Positions 1-8,734 of a DNA stretch of 64,000 nucleotides are shown piece after piece. Numbering within the stretch: the first letter of the stretch is position 1; every line of letters starts with the position of its first letter. The notes below the pieces were generated by a model. That model was not told the DNA's origin. It saw only the letters and a list, made by a program, of their open reading frames with translations, and made no database searches. This DNA is from Salicibibacter cibi (GTDB lineage: Bacteria > Bacillota > Bacilli > Bacillales > Marinococcaceae): NCBI RefSeq assembly GCF_016495865.1, contig NZ_CP054706.1:558001-622000 (forward strand), in the 5' to 3' direction. Position numbers and translations under genes: made by a program.

Positions 1-222
1 GGAGAGTTCGAGGGGGATGACGCTTCCCATGACTTGGATATTCATTTGGAAGCGGTAAGTCACTATGAAAACCAGGAAGAAACGGAAAAAGTGATTGAGC
101 ATATGGACGGCCTTCATGATCTTCTCAATCACCAGGTGGATAATGAATTGATTTCCGATGAAGCTTTTGAGATTTTGAGTACGTTTGCTGATGACCTGCT
201 TGAAAACTATGATGAAGTTTGA
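1..222 (+). CDS. 3' end of a secreted protein with C-terminal FIMAH-like domain (partial)
   Basis: The reading frame is open from base 1 and stops at 222, so only the last 73 residues of a gene that begins upstream are present. They contain a helical module (HYENQEE, EKVIEHMDG, LLNHQ, ELISDEAF) that recurs at the C-termini of the next two genes. I recognise it as the FIMAH-type domain found at the ends of Bacillus exoproteins; its function is not established. In B. subtilis the gene before nagZ-namZ is amiE, an N-acetylmuramyl-L-alanine amidase, so this may be the end of an amiE-like gene. That is a guess from gene order, because no catalytic part is visible. Confidence 0.6.
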   Translation, partial: GEFEGDDASHDLDIHLEAVSHYENQEETEKVIEHMDGLHDLLNHQVDNELISDEAFEILSTFADDLLENYDEV

Positions 223-378
223 CGTTGACTGGGCCATGGACCATATCGAATATAGAAGTGTGGATATCAGTCCGCGTGTTGTAGGCAGTGACGAAGAAGT
301 AAAATGCCAGATTATCTCACAAAAAACGGAATCGAATGCCGGAAATCTGGCACATATTTTTAAAAAGGTGGTCATTCC

Positions 379-2385
379 ATGAGATGGCGATCCATTTTGG
401 CGGTAACATTATTAGTGCCTTTGATGATAAGCCTACATTCACCGAGCGTCGTACAGTTAAATGCTCAGGAAGAAGTTGAACCTAACGAGATCGAATCCAT
501 TATGGACGATATGACGTTGGAGGAAAAAGTCGGGCAACTTTTTATTGTTCATGTCTATGGAGAAACGCCGACTGACCCGAATTATGAAGAAGAAAATCTA
601 GAAAATGATCGCGGTGGAGAGAACTTTAAGGAAGTGATTGAAAATTACCATCCCGGCGGTGTGATTTATTTTAACTGGGCCGATAATATCGGCATGCCTG
701 TGGATACATCGCAGGTGAACGCCCTTTCCAACGGGATTCAGGATATCGCGATGGATGAAGGGTCGTCTATACCCATGTTTGTATCAACGGATCAGGAAGG
801 TGGCATTGTCGCGCGTGTAACAGAACCTGCCACGACATTCCCGGGTAACATGGCGATTGGCGCGACCGGATCTTCAGCCTACGCGGAACAGTCTGCGGAA
901 ATCCTGGGCGAAGAGATGAAAAAGTTAGGCATAAATATGAACTTTGCACCGACATTGGATGTAAATGTTAACCCGGACAACCCTGTCATCGGTGTTCGCT
1001 CTTATTCTGAGGATCCCGATTTAGTCTCAGATTTAGGGATTTCCCAAATTCAAGGGTTCCAATCGGAAGACGTAATTTCGACGGCGAAGCATTTTCCCGG
1101 CCATGGAGATACGGATGTTGACTCTCACTACGGACTTCCAATTATTGAAAAAGATATGGATACGTTGCTTGCAGAAGATTTGCCTCCATTTAAAGATGCC
1201 ATTGAGCATGGAGTGGACGCGATTATGCCGGCTCATATTGTTGTTCCTGCGCTGGATGATTCGGAGCTTCCTGCTACGTTTTCCGAACCGATCCTAACGG
1301 ATTATTTGCGTGGCGAGTTAGGTTATGACGGGCTAATTGTGACCGACGGTCTTGATATGGACGGTGTCGACGTCATACCGGAAGAAGAAGTACCGGTGGA
1401 AGCCTTTAAAGCCGGAGTCGATATGCTGTTGGATCCACCGGATATTGATTTGGCATACAACGCGATGCTTGATGCCGTCGAAGATGGTGAAATCAGTGAA
1501 GATCGACTAGATGCGTCTGTTTACCGCATTTTGGACAAAAAAATGGAACAGGATTTGTTCGGTGATCCATACGAAGACCCTGAAGCAGTTGATCAGATCG
1601 GAAGCGACGAAAATCTTCAATTGGCAGAGGACATGACAGACGATAGCATTACCCTCGTTAAAAATGACGATGACGTTCTTCCATTAGATTATGATACAGA
1701 CTTGCTGGTTACCGGTCCTGAATCCGGAAAACCGGATGTGCTCTCGGATCTTTTACCTGAGACTGAAAGCTATGAAACGAGCGACAGCCCAACAGATGCA
1801 GAAATCGAGGAAGCCGTTTCTTTAGCGGAAAATAAAGATATGGTTGTTGTGCCGACGTCTTCCGCCCATTTGGAAGAGGAGCAGCAAGAATTAGTCACTG
1901 CTTTTCAAGAGACAGGCACATCGGTTGTCGTTGCTGCCACGGGCAATCCATATGACATCGCGGAATTTCCTGATGTCGAAGCCTACTTAACGACCTATGG
2001 CGATCAGGATATTTCCATTGAATCTTTGGCAAAAGTCTTAACAGGAGAGATCAATCCGGAAGGGGAATTACCGGTCACAATCCCTGAGCATTACGATTTT
2101 GGCCATGGATTGAATTATGAAATCGATACGGCTAATATCGAGCAGTTGGTCGATCGCTTCGAAGACAGAGGAGATTTGGAAAACGATGAAGCTGTTCATG
2201 CCTTAGAGCGCCATTTAACAGCTGTCGGCCATTATGAAAATCAAGAGGAAGCGGAAAAAGTGATCGATCATATGGAAGGGTTTATGGATTTGCTTGATCA
2301 GCAACTGGAAAATGAATGGATCTCGGAAGAAGCTTATGACACGCTCATGGATCGTACGGATGATGTGATTGCAGGGTGGCACTAG
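379..2385 (+). CDS. nagZ: beta-N-acetylhexosaminidase NagZ (GH3), secreted, with C-terminal FIMAH-like domain
   Basis: 668 aa. An N-terminal signal sequence (about residues 1-29, ending near LNA-Q) is followed by a GH3 domain. The NagZ signature KHFPGHG starts at K237, the catalytic His/Asp dyad falls at D248-S-H250, and the Asp nucleophile is D323 in VTDGLDM. A second alpha/beta GH3 domain covers roughly 400-570, as in the two-domain Bacillus NagZ, and the FIMAH-like module ends the protein (about 607-665). Family role: removes terminal GlcNAc from cell-wall muropeptides outside the cell, after which NamZ releases MurNAc. The protein is extremely rich in Asp and Glu, consistent with work in salty medium. 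namZ follows after 57 bp, so the two are probably co-transcribed. Confidence 0.92.
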   Translation: MRWRSILAVTLLVPLMISLHSPSVVQLNAQEEVEPNEIESIMDDMTLEEKVGQLFIVHVYGETPTDPNYEEENLENDRGGENFKEVIENYHPGGVIYFNWADNIGMPVDTSQVNALSNGIQDIAMDEGSSIPMFVSTDQEGGIVARVTEPATTFPGNMAIGATGSSAYAEQSAEILGEEMKKLGINMNFAPTLDVNVNPDNPVIGVRSYSEDPDLVSDLGISQIQGFQSEDVISTAKHFPGHGDTDVDSHYGLPIIEKDMDTLLAEDLPPFKDAIEHGVDAIMPAHIVVPALDDSELPATFSEPILTDYLRGELGYDGLIVTDGLDMDGVDVIPEEEVPVEAFKAGVDMLLDPPDIDLAYNAMLDAVEDGEISEDRLDASVYRILDKKMEQDLFGDPYEDPEAVDQIGSDENLQLAEDMTDDSITLVKNDDDVLPLDYDTDLLVTGPESGKPDVLSDLLPETESYETSDSPTDAEIEEAVSLAENKDMVVVPTSSAHLEEEQQELVTAFQETGTSVVVAATGNPYDIAEFPDVEAYLTTYGDQDISIESLAKVLTGEINPEGELPVTIPEHYDFGHGLNYEIDTANIEQLVDRFEDRGDLENDEAVHALERHLTAVGHYENQEEAEKVIDHMEGFMDLLDQQLENEWISEEAYDTLMDRTDDVIAGWH

Positions 2386-2442
2386 GTTTAATTTTTTAGG
2401 GGATCGGGTTTTCCGTTCCCCTTTGACAAGGAGGAATGGAAC

Positions 2443-3954
2443 GTGAAAAAAGGTTTTATTTTGCCAGTAGCGGTTGTTTTTGTTCTTTCTGCCCTTTCCG
2501 TGACCGCGTCTGGTACGGAGCAAACGATCACCGATGAGGCGGAAGAATCGGTGGATTTAAAACTTGGCATTGACGTCTTGCTCGAGGACAGGCTCGATGA
2601 ACTTGAGGGTGAAAACGTGGGTCTGATTACAAACCCGACGGGTGTCGATGCGGAGTTAAACAGCATCGTTGATGTATTGCATGAGCATGAAGATGTTGAT
2701 CTCGTCTCCATGTTCGGTCCGGAACATGGCGTGAGAGGGGATGCGCAAGCGGGAGACGGTGTTGATAAATACATTGATGAGCAGACCGGACTCCCTGTTT
2801 ACAGCTTATATGGGGATACCGAAAAACCAACTCCGGAAATGTTGGAGGACGTTGATGTTCTTCTTTTCGATATTCAGGATGTTGGGGCTCGTTTTTATAC
2901 GTACATCTACACGATGGCTTACGCGATGGAAGCGGCCGGTGAGAATGATGTGGAAATGATGGTCCTTGACCGACCGAATCCGCTCGGCGGGTTGGATGTT
3001 GATGGACCGGTATTAGCCCCGGATTATTCTTCGTTTGTTGGTCTGTATCCGATTCCTTTGCAACATGGCATGACCGTTGGCGAATTAGCAAGGTTGTTTA
3101 ATGAAGAGTTCGAACTTGGTGCTGACCTGAATGTCGTGGAAATGGAAGGATGGGAGCGTCAAATGAAGTATGATGATACTGACCTCGAATGGGTCCTCCC
3201 ATCTCCGAACATGCCAACCTTTGACTCAGCTATCGTTTACCCCGGTGCGGCGCTTATTGAAGGAACGAATGTGTCGGAAGGGAGGGGTACGGCGAAGCCA
3301 TTTGAACTTATCGGTGCGCCATTTATTGATGGAACCGCATTGGCAGAAGAATTGAACGAACTGGACCTTCCGGGCGTGCAATTCAGAGCTTCTTATTTTA
3401 CTCCTATGTTCTCGAAACATGAGGGAGAATTATCCGGCGGGATTGAGCTACACGTTCAGGACGATGAAGCATATGAACCCCTGGAGACAGGCCTGCACAT
3501 CGTAAAAACAATTCATGATCATTATCCCGAAGACTTCGAATTCGACGATTTCTTCGATAACTTAATGGGGAACAGCTGGGTTCGTGAAGAAATAGAAAAC
3601 GGCACATCCGTTGAAGAAATCATCGATAGCTGGCAAGACGACCTGGAAGATTTTAATCAAACGAGAAATGACTATCTTCTCTATTTTGATAGTGTCATAG
3701 CCTTACAAACCTCTGTTGAAGAATTTGAAGAACGGGGAGCATTTGCAAGCGAAGAGGCTGCACGTGAATTACTGACACATTTAACTGCGGTTGAGCAGTT
3801 TGAGCAGCAAGGAGATATGGCGAAGGTGGTTGAGCATATGGAAAGTTTTTATCATCTGCTCGATAACCAACAGGAAAATGAACAGATAACGGAAGAAGCT
3901 TATCAGGCACTCACGGAAGAAGCCGATGCCTTCATGGAGCAGTGGACCGGATAA
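2443..3954 (+). CDS. namZ: exo-beta-N-acetylmuramidase NamZ (DUF1343, GH171), secreted
   Basis: 503 aa, GTG start preceded by AAGGAGG. There is a signal peptide of about 23 residues, then the DUF1343 fold with its hallmark stretches FGPEHGVRG, FDIQDVGARFYTY and LDRPNPLGG. The last 60 residues (about 442-501) repeat the FIMAH-like module of nagZ. B. subtilis YbbC/NamZ is known to cleave terminal MurNAc from peptidoglycan fragments and lies next to nagZ, as here. The pair would work one after the other on GlcNAc-MurNAc chains outside the membrane. The acidic composition matches NagZ. No sugar kinase, MurQ or MurP gene is inside the window; they may lie upstream. Confidence 0.9.
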   Translation: MKKGFILPVAVVFVLSALSVTASGTEQTITDEAEESVDLKLGIDVLLEDRLDELEGENVGLITNPTGVDAELNSIVDVLHEHEDVDLVSMFGPEHGVRGDAQAGDGVDKYIDEQTGLPVYSLYGDTEKPTPEMLEDVDVLLFDIQDVGARFYTYIYTMAYAMEAAGENDVEMMVLDRPNPLGGLDVDGPVLAPDYSSFVGLYPIPLQHGMTVGELARLFNEEFELGADLNVVEMEGWERQMKYDDTDLEWVLPSPNMPTFDSAIVYPGAALIEGTNVSEGRGTAKPFELIGAPFIDGTALAEELNELDLPGVQFRASYFTPMFSKHEGELSGGIELHVQDDEAYEPLETGLHIVKTIHDHYPEDFEFDDFFDNLMGNSWVREEIENGTSVEEIIDSWQDDLEDFNQTRNDYLLYFDSVIALQTSVEEFEERGAFASEEAARELLTHLTAVEQFEQQGDMAKVVEHMESFYHLLDNQQENEQITEEAYQALTEEADAFMEQWTG

Positions 3955-3992
3955 TCAGTGTGAAAATGCTCGGCAGGAGTCGTTGAGTGTTT

Positions 3993-4083
3993 GGCTGATA
4001 AATAGAGATTTTTGGCTGATATGTCGATCGTTTTGGCTGATAAACAGTTGATTTTCGCTGATATATGTGCCATTTCAGCTGAT
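3993..4083 (-). repeat. 21-bp periodic GGCTGATA repeat, five copies (locus A)
   Basis: The core GGCTGATA (minus strand TATCAGCC) begins at 3993, 4014, 4035, 4056 (CGCTGATA) and 4077 (AGCTGATA), exactly 21 bp apart each time, with variable AT-rich filler between. It lies between the end of namZ and a terminator. The same element occurs at 17321 and 57568. Confidence 0.8.
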
Positions 4084-4137
4084 AAAAAAGCCCACCGGGG
4101 CTATCAACATCCCTCAATCCCTCGGCAGGCTTTTTTT
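4084..4137. terminator. Probable bidirectional terminator between namZ and the TRAP permease
   Basis: AAAAAAGCC (4084-4092) pairs with GGCTTTTTT (4128-4136), giving T-runs on both strands. The right arm overlaps the stop codon of the convergent TRAP permease gene. The long loop makes the fold less certain than the T-tracts. Confidence 0.6.
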
Positions 4138-6310
4138 ACGTCGTGACTTCCGTTTTGTCTTCTCGTTCTATCGCTTTTTTGCGCAGGAAATGAATACTGA
4201 GGAGCAGCGCAAAGAGCGCGACACCAATGAGGTCTGAAACAAAAGCAGGATAAATGAATACAAGTGCGGAACTGAGGGCCAATACCCACTCATACCAGCG
4301 ATATTTTACGAACATATAGTTTTGAATAACGGTGACGAATGCCAGAATGCCAACGAGGGCGGTGATGAATGCCCAAATGATTTCATACCAGGCAAACATT
4401 CCTTGATTTTCAGGCAAAAACAAGATGATTGTATTCATGACGAACACAAATGGGAGTAATAATGCCCCAGCGTCATACTTAAAGCCTTGGACTCCGGTAA
4501 TGATCGGGTCCGCTTTCGCGATCCCGGATACGGCATACGCCGGCAAGTTCACCGGAGGTGTGTCATCGGCAAGCACACCGTAGTAAAGAACGAATAAGTG
4601 TGCGGCCATAATCGGCACGTTCATCTCGATGAGCGCCGGTGCGATCATGGAAGCCAAAATAACATAAGTCGCCGTTGTCGGAAGCCCCAGTCCGACAATG
4701 AGACAAGCGATAAGTGTAAAGAAAAGCACAATGATCAAGTTATCGCCTGCAAACCCTATGATAATGGTAGGTAGGGAACCGGATAGCCCTGTCAAGTTAA
4801 TGATCCCAATGAGAATACCTGCGGTTGCACAGGCGGCAATGACGGTGAGTGCTTTTCGTGAAGCCATTTCAAGACTGACCATTAACTCGCGCACTCCGAA
4901 TTTAATAGGAGCGGAGGCAATCTTGAATTTATTTTGAAAGAGCACGAAGAACACACAAATGAAGGTACCGATTGCGATCATGATGGAAATTTCAATGTGC
5001 CAACCGAATATATAGTGCATACCATACGAAACTGTTGCCAGTACACCCGCAATCAGCAACCCTGCTCCGAAGCGTCCCCTCAGCCGATGAGCGAGAACAG
5101 CAACCGTCAAAAGCATCACAATCGAATAAAAGGCAGCATTGAAGACGGTGTTACCGACCATGACAAAGTACACTAGCGCGATGATCGGAACAATCAGGTA
5201 GCCTTGTTGCAACAAACTTTTTCTTCCGGAAACGAGCGATTCCTTCGCCAGTCCCTGGATGTTGTGTTTCACTGCTTCGATGTGCACCATCCAGATGATC
5301 GCGATATACGTTAATATCGCGGGGATTAACGCAGAAATCATAATTTGCGCGTAGCTGTAGGGCGTATACTCAATCATTAGAAAGGCTGCGGCCCCCATAA
5401 CCGGCGGTAATAACTGCCCACTCGAGGATGAGGCAACTTCGATGCCGCCTGATGTTTGCGGCCGAAATCCTACTTTTTTCATGAGCGGGATTGTGAATGT
5501 TCCGGTCGTGACGGCGTTGGCTACCGAGCTTCCGGAAATGGATCCCATAAAGCCGGAACCAACGACGGCTGCTTTTGCCGGTCCGCCCCGAAAGTGACCG
5601 ACTGCGCGAAGAGCCAGGTCGATAAACATTTTGCCTGCACCCGTCGCTTCCAAAATCGCCCCGAACAAAATAAAGATGAAAACGTAATTGGCCGAAACAG
5701 ATAAGGGTGTCCCCAAAATGCCCGTCGATGTGTACATCATTTCATAAATGAACTGTTCAAAATTTGCACGGCTATGGCCAAAGGGCGGCGGTAAATAATC
5801 TCCTAGGAAATAATAGGCAATGAATATAAAGGCAATAATCAATAAAGGCTTCCCCACCACTCGCCGAGCCGCTTCGAGGAGCAACAAAATCATGATAATG
5901 CCGGCGATCATATGGGTTGTCTCCATATTTCCCTGCAAGATCGTTTGGTTGGTTTGGTTCAGCATAACAAACGAGCCCACGACGAGCACTATACTTGCGA
6001 GTACCATGTCGTACCAAACGATGGTCGATTGAGCCAGTCCTTTTTTTCTCGGGAAAATAAGGAAAATGAGGATGAGTCCTGCAAGCAAGTGAATAAATAA
6101 ATGCTGGTTTGTGGATACGATCAAACCGAAACCGGCTGTGTATAAATGATAAAGAGAAAGCGCAATAGAGATAATGAGAATCAGTATCGCTTTCCAGCCA
6201 AAGACGCTCCGGTCGCTTCCTTCCGCTTCCAGCGCTTGCTCTGGTGTTTCTTCAGGAGCTTCAATGGTTTCCTTATTTTCAGGATGCTGTTTTGAAGTGT
6301 CTGCCATCAC
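4136..6310 (-). CDS. TRAP transporter fused permease (small plus large membrane subunits, TAXI type)
   Basis: 724 aa, strongly hydrophobic with many predicted membrane spans. The first third resembles the small 4-TM subunit and the rest the large DctM-type subunit, with conserved GxGLP (VGLGLPTTATYVI) and the stretch GGPAKAAVVGSGFMGSISGS. Fused permeases are typical of TAXI-type TRAP systems, and the matching solute receptor (6806-7744) and DUF1850 protein (6312-6797) lie directly upstream in the same orientation with 1-8 bp spacing. TRAP carriers use the sodium or proton gradient to import organic anions and amino acids with a surface receptor. The substrate cannot be read from the sequence. 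The N-terminal 30 residues are charged and cytoplasmic. Confidence 0.88.
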   Translation of the reverse strand: MMADTSKQHPENKETIEAPEETPEQALEAEGSDRSVFGWKAILILIISIALSLYHLYTAGFGLIVSTNQHLFIHLLAGLILIFLIFPRKKGLAQSTIVWYDMVLASIVLVVGSFVMLNQTNQTILQGNMETTHMIAGIIMILLLLEAARRVVGKPLLIIAFIFIAYYFLGDYLPPPFGHSRANFEQFIYEMMYTSTGILGTPLSVSANYVFIFILFGAILEATGAGKMFIDLALRAVGHFRGGPAKAAVVGSGFMGSISGSSVANAVTTGTFTIPLMKKVGFRPQTSGGIEVASSSSGQLLPPVMGAAAFLMIEYTPYSYAQIMISALIPAILTYIAIIWMVHIEAVKHNIQGLAKESLVSGRKSLLQQGYLIVPIIALVYFVMVGNTVFNAAFYSIVMLLTVAVLAHRLRGRFGAGLLIAGVLATVSYGMHYIFGWHIEISIMIAIGTFICVFFVLFQNKFKIASAPIKFGVRELMVSLEMASRKALTVIAACATAGILIGIINLTGLSGSLPTIIIGFAGDNLIIVLFFTLIACLIVGLGLPTTATYVILASMIAPALIEMNVPIMAAHLFVLYYGVLADDTPPVNLPAYAVSGIAKADPIITGVQGFKYDAGALLLPFVFVMNTIILFLPENQGMFAWYEIIWAFITALVGILAFVTVIQNYMFVKYRWYEWVLALSSALVFIYPAFVSDLIGVALFALLLSIHFLRKKAIEREDKTEVTT

Positions 6311-6311
6311 G

Positions 6312-6797
6312 CTATCCTCCTTGCACGTGAATCATGACGCGGCGGTCATTTTCCGCCATGTCCGATAAATAGAGGGTTTTATTTTTAAATTGAAAGGTGT
6401 GGGTATAGAGGTTGGATGGGATCAACCGTAATTCTTCCACGACTCTTCCGTCATCGGGAATAACGTAAAAGTCATCCTCTTTACGGATCGGTTCGTTGGA
6501 TTCATAGGGAATGCCCGCTCCGAAGGCCTGGGTCCATGTTTCTTTCGAAACGATTTCGAAATCACTATTGATCTCGAAAACTTCCCGGATCGGCGTTTTC
6601 ATGACCGAATGAATATATTCATGAAAAAACGTGTCTCCCGGCTCAATCTCTTCGCTGAATAAAACGTCATCGGACTCTGTAGCGACAACTTGTAATTTCG
6701 GCGCTTGTTCCCAAAAGACGATCAATAAAAGCAGGAAAGCAAGGAAGAGAAGGAAGACTCCCCGTCTCCCTTGCAAAAAGGCTAAGATGCTTCTCAT
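6312..6797 (-). CDS. DUF1850 domain protein, TAXI-TRAP partner
   Basis: 161 aa. One N-terminal membrane helix (about residues 10-28) is followed by an extracellular beta-rich domain beginning LQVVATESDDVLFSEEIEPGD. DUF1850 proteins are commonly found between the receptor and fused permease of TAXI-type TRAP systems, exactly as here. It ends one base before the permease start and begins 8 bp after the receptor stop, so translation is probably coupled. The family's molecular role is unknown; a structural or assembly role at the membrane is plausible. Confidence 0.75.
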   Translation of the reverse strand: MRSILAFLQGRRGVFLLFLAFLLLLIVFWEQAPKLQVVATESDDVLFSEEIEPGDTFFHEYIHSVMKTPIREVFEINSDFEIVSKETWTQAFGAGIPYESNEPIRKEDDFYVIPDDGRVVEELRLIPSNLYTHTFQFKNKTLYLSDMAENDRRVMIHVQGG

Positions 6798-6805
6798 GAT
6801 CTCAC

Positions 6806-7744
6806 CTATTGATCTTCAAAGTATTGTTCCGCACCTGGGTGCAAATCGATCGGCATACCTTCCTGGGCGGTTTCGATATCAACATAGCTGCCAGACTCAT
6901 GGGCGGTCTCGAAGCTATCCGTGTTGTCATAGATCACTTCCATGATTTCGTAAACGACCTCCTCATCCAACTCGTCATGGGCGACGAGCATGGCTTGCAC
7001 AGCGAGCGTATTCACTGCATCGTGATCATCCTCATACAACCCTTCTTCAATCTCATGCTCCGTGTAGTACGGGTATTCGTCAACCAGTTCGTCCGCTACA
7101 TCTTCTTCAACTTCAACCATCGTGATATCCTGTTGGGCAGCCAATGCTTCAATCGCACCCGTCGGAGTTCCTGCAACCATAAGCGCAGCATCGATGTTCT
7201 CATCCTGTAAGCCGTCAGCAGCGTCTTCAAAATCCTGGTATTCTACCGTGATGTCGTCATACGTAATGCCGTGGGCTTCAAGAATTTGTTGGGAAACGAC
7301 TTCCGTGCCTGAACCCGCGTCCCCTACGGCAACGCTCATGCCTTCCAGATCTTCCACCGTTTCAACACCGGAGGATTCCGTGGCGACAATCTGAATGACT
7401 TCCGGATAGAGAGAGGTCATTCCGCTGAATCCATCCAGGGGTTCTTCAAAATCAACTTCGCCATTGACAGCATAGTAAGCGGTATCATTTTGCGTTAAAG
7501 CGAGATCCCCCTGGTCATCAGCAAGATCGTTCAGGTTTACTACTGAGGCACTTGTGGCAAAATGGGAAGCATCGTAATCTTCCACATTCTCATTAATTAA
7601 TGTGGCGAGTTGCCCTCCCAATGGATAATAAGCGCCTTGTTCACCACCCGTGAGAATTTCCAGTTCTTCATCAAAATCACCGCAAGCGGTAAGCAGTACC
7701 GTGGTTGAGCCGACAGCAAGTGTTTTTGCCAGTATCTTTTTCAT
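6806..7744 (-). CDS. TAXI family TRAP transporter solute-binding lipoprotein
   Basis: 312 aa. The N-terminus has a lipobox (LLTAC, Cys21), so the mature protein should be lipid-anchored outside the membrane. The body matches TAXI receptors: LEILTGGEQGAYYPLGGQLA near the start, LALTQNDTAYYAVNGE and VGDAGSGTEVVSQQILEAHG in the middle. TAXI receptors deliver substrates, often glutamate-like or other carboxylates, to a fused TRAP permease. RBS GGGAGG lies just ahead of the ATG. It follows the LysR gene by about 70 bp; an AT-rich stretch there (TTTATAATATAATG on the minus strand) could hold a separate promoter. Confidence 0.9.
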   Translation of the reverse strand: MKKILAKTLAVGSTTVLLTACGDFDEELEILTGGEQGAYYPLGGQLATLINENVEDYDASHFATSASVVNLNDLADDQGDLALTQNDTAYYAVNGEVDFEEPLDGFSGMTSLYPEVIQIVATESSGVETVEDLEGMSVAVGDAGSGTEVVSQQILEAHGITYDDITVEYQDFEDAADGLQDENIDAALMVAGTPTGAIEALAAQQDITMVEVEEDVADELVDEYPYYTEHEIEEGLYEDDHDAVNTLAVQAMLVAHDELDEEVVYEIMEVIYDNTDSFETAHESGSYVDIETAQEGMPIDLHPGAEQYFEDQ

Positions 7745-7813
7745 AATGGTAACCTCCCTGAAAAATTAAAATAAATTCCTGTGTCATTATATTATAAAAC
7801 TATGAAAAAATCC

Positions 7814-8731
7814 CTATTGATGAATAAAATAAGAAAATTCTTTTTTTGCAATAGCGATTAAGTCTTTCGTAATAAAAGGCGTATAAGGTGTCTCCTCCCA
7901 AATCAGTGAGATGGAACTCATATAGTTTTCACCCGCGATTGGAATGGATGCTACATGCTCTTCTGTCATGACAGCGGCCATATCAGCAGGCATGAGCGTG
8001 ACGCCGATTTCGTGGCTAATCAAGTTTTCAATTGTCCGCAATTCAGGGCCTACACATAGCGTGTTTGGCACAAATTCGGCTTCTAGACAAGCTCTTTCCA
8101 GTAAATAGTAAAGCGTAGGTGAATTTTTCGGATGATAGTGAATAAAAGCCTCGTTTTTAAGCGTTTTCAAATCAAGGCTTTGTTCGTTGGCCAACGGGTG
8201 ATTCATTGACAGGACGGCCACCAACGGATGTTTGCTTAGCTCCAATGCAGTGATATTCATATTTCGAAGCTCGTCTAAATCAGCAGGTGTACGAATAAAA
8301 GCGAGGTGGCTTTGTTGTTTTTTAATTGCTTCGATTGCCTGCGCTGATGTCGTTTCTTCAATATATAGCTCAACCGTGTCAAGTTTCGCTTGCATTTTTT
8401 TCAACAATTGTGGAAGCCAGATGCTTGCCGCTGATGGTACGGATGATATCCGAGCCGTTGTTTGCGGAATTCTTTTGGATTTAACGACTTCATGAATAAG
8501 GCCTTCAATTTTATGAAAAGATGGATATAACTGTTCATAAAGGTAGGCGCCTTCTTCTGTCAGAGACACTTGTCGCGTCGTTCTCCTTAGCAATTTGAAG
8601 CCGATTTCATTTTCCAATGACGAAATTTGCTGGCTTAAACCGGGTTGGCTCACATGCAATCGTTTGGACGCTTCACTGAAGTTTAGAGTGTCCGCGACTT
8701 CCATGAAATATCGAAAGGATAAAAGGTTCAT
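7814..8731 (-). CDS. LysR family transcriptional regulator
   Basis: 305 aa. The N-terminal winged helix-turn-helix (residues 1-60; SEASKRLHVSQPGLSQQI, LLRRTTRQVSLTEEG) is typical of LysR regulators, followed by the periplasmic-binding-like effector domain. The start codon lies 3 bp after the stop of the dehydrogenase-like gene (8735-9778), and the TAXI-TRAP genes follow in the same direction. This placement inside the gene string suggests local control of transport and metabolism of one substrate, presumably sensed by the effector domain. LysR regulators usually stand divergent from their targets; here the regulator is embedded in the presumed operon. Confidence 0.88.
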   Translation of the reverse strand: MNLLSFRYFMEVADTLNFSEASKRLHVSQPGLSQQISSLENEIGFKLLRRTTRQVSLTEEGAYLYEQLYPSFHKIEGLIHEVVKSKRIPQTTARISSVPSAASIWLPQLLKKMQAKLDTVELYIEETTSAQAIEAIKKQQSHLAFIRTPADLDELRNMNITALELSKHPLVAVLSMNHPLANEQSLDLKTLKNEAFIHYHPKNSPTLYYLLERACLEAEFVPNTLCVGPELRTIENLISHEIGVTLMPADMAAVMTEEHVASIPIAGENYMSSISLIWEETPYTPFITKDLIAIAKKEFSYFIHQ

Positions 8732-8734
8732 GGT

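Noticed and set aside
185..382. 65-aa frame between the partial first gene and nagZ
   Set aside because: It overlaps the end of the first gene, has no ribosome site, and its sequence resembles no protein; the 156-bp gap is more likely leader or decayed DNA.
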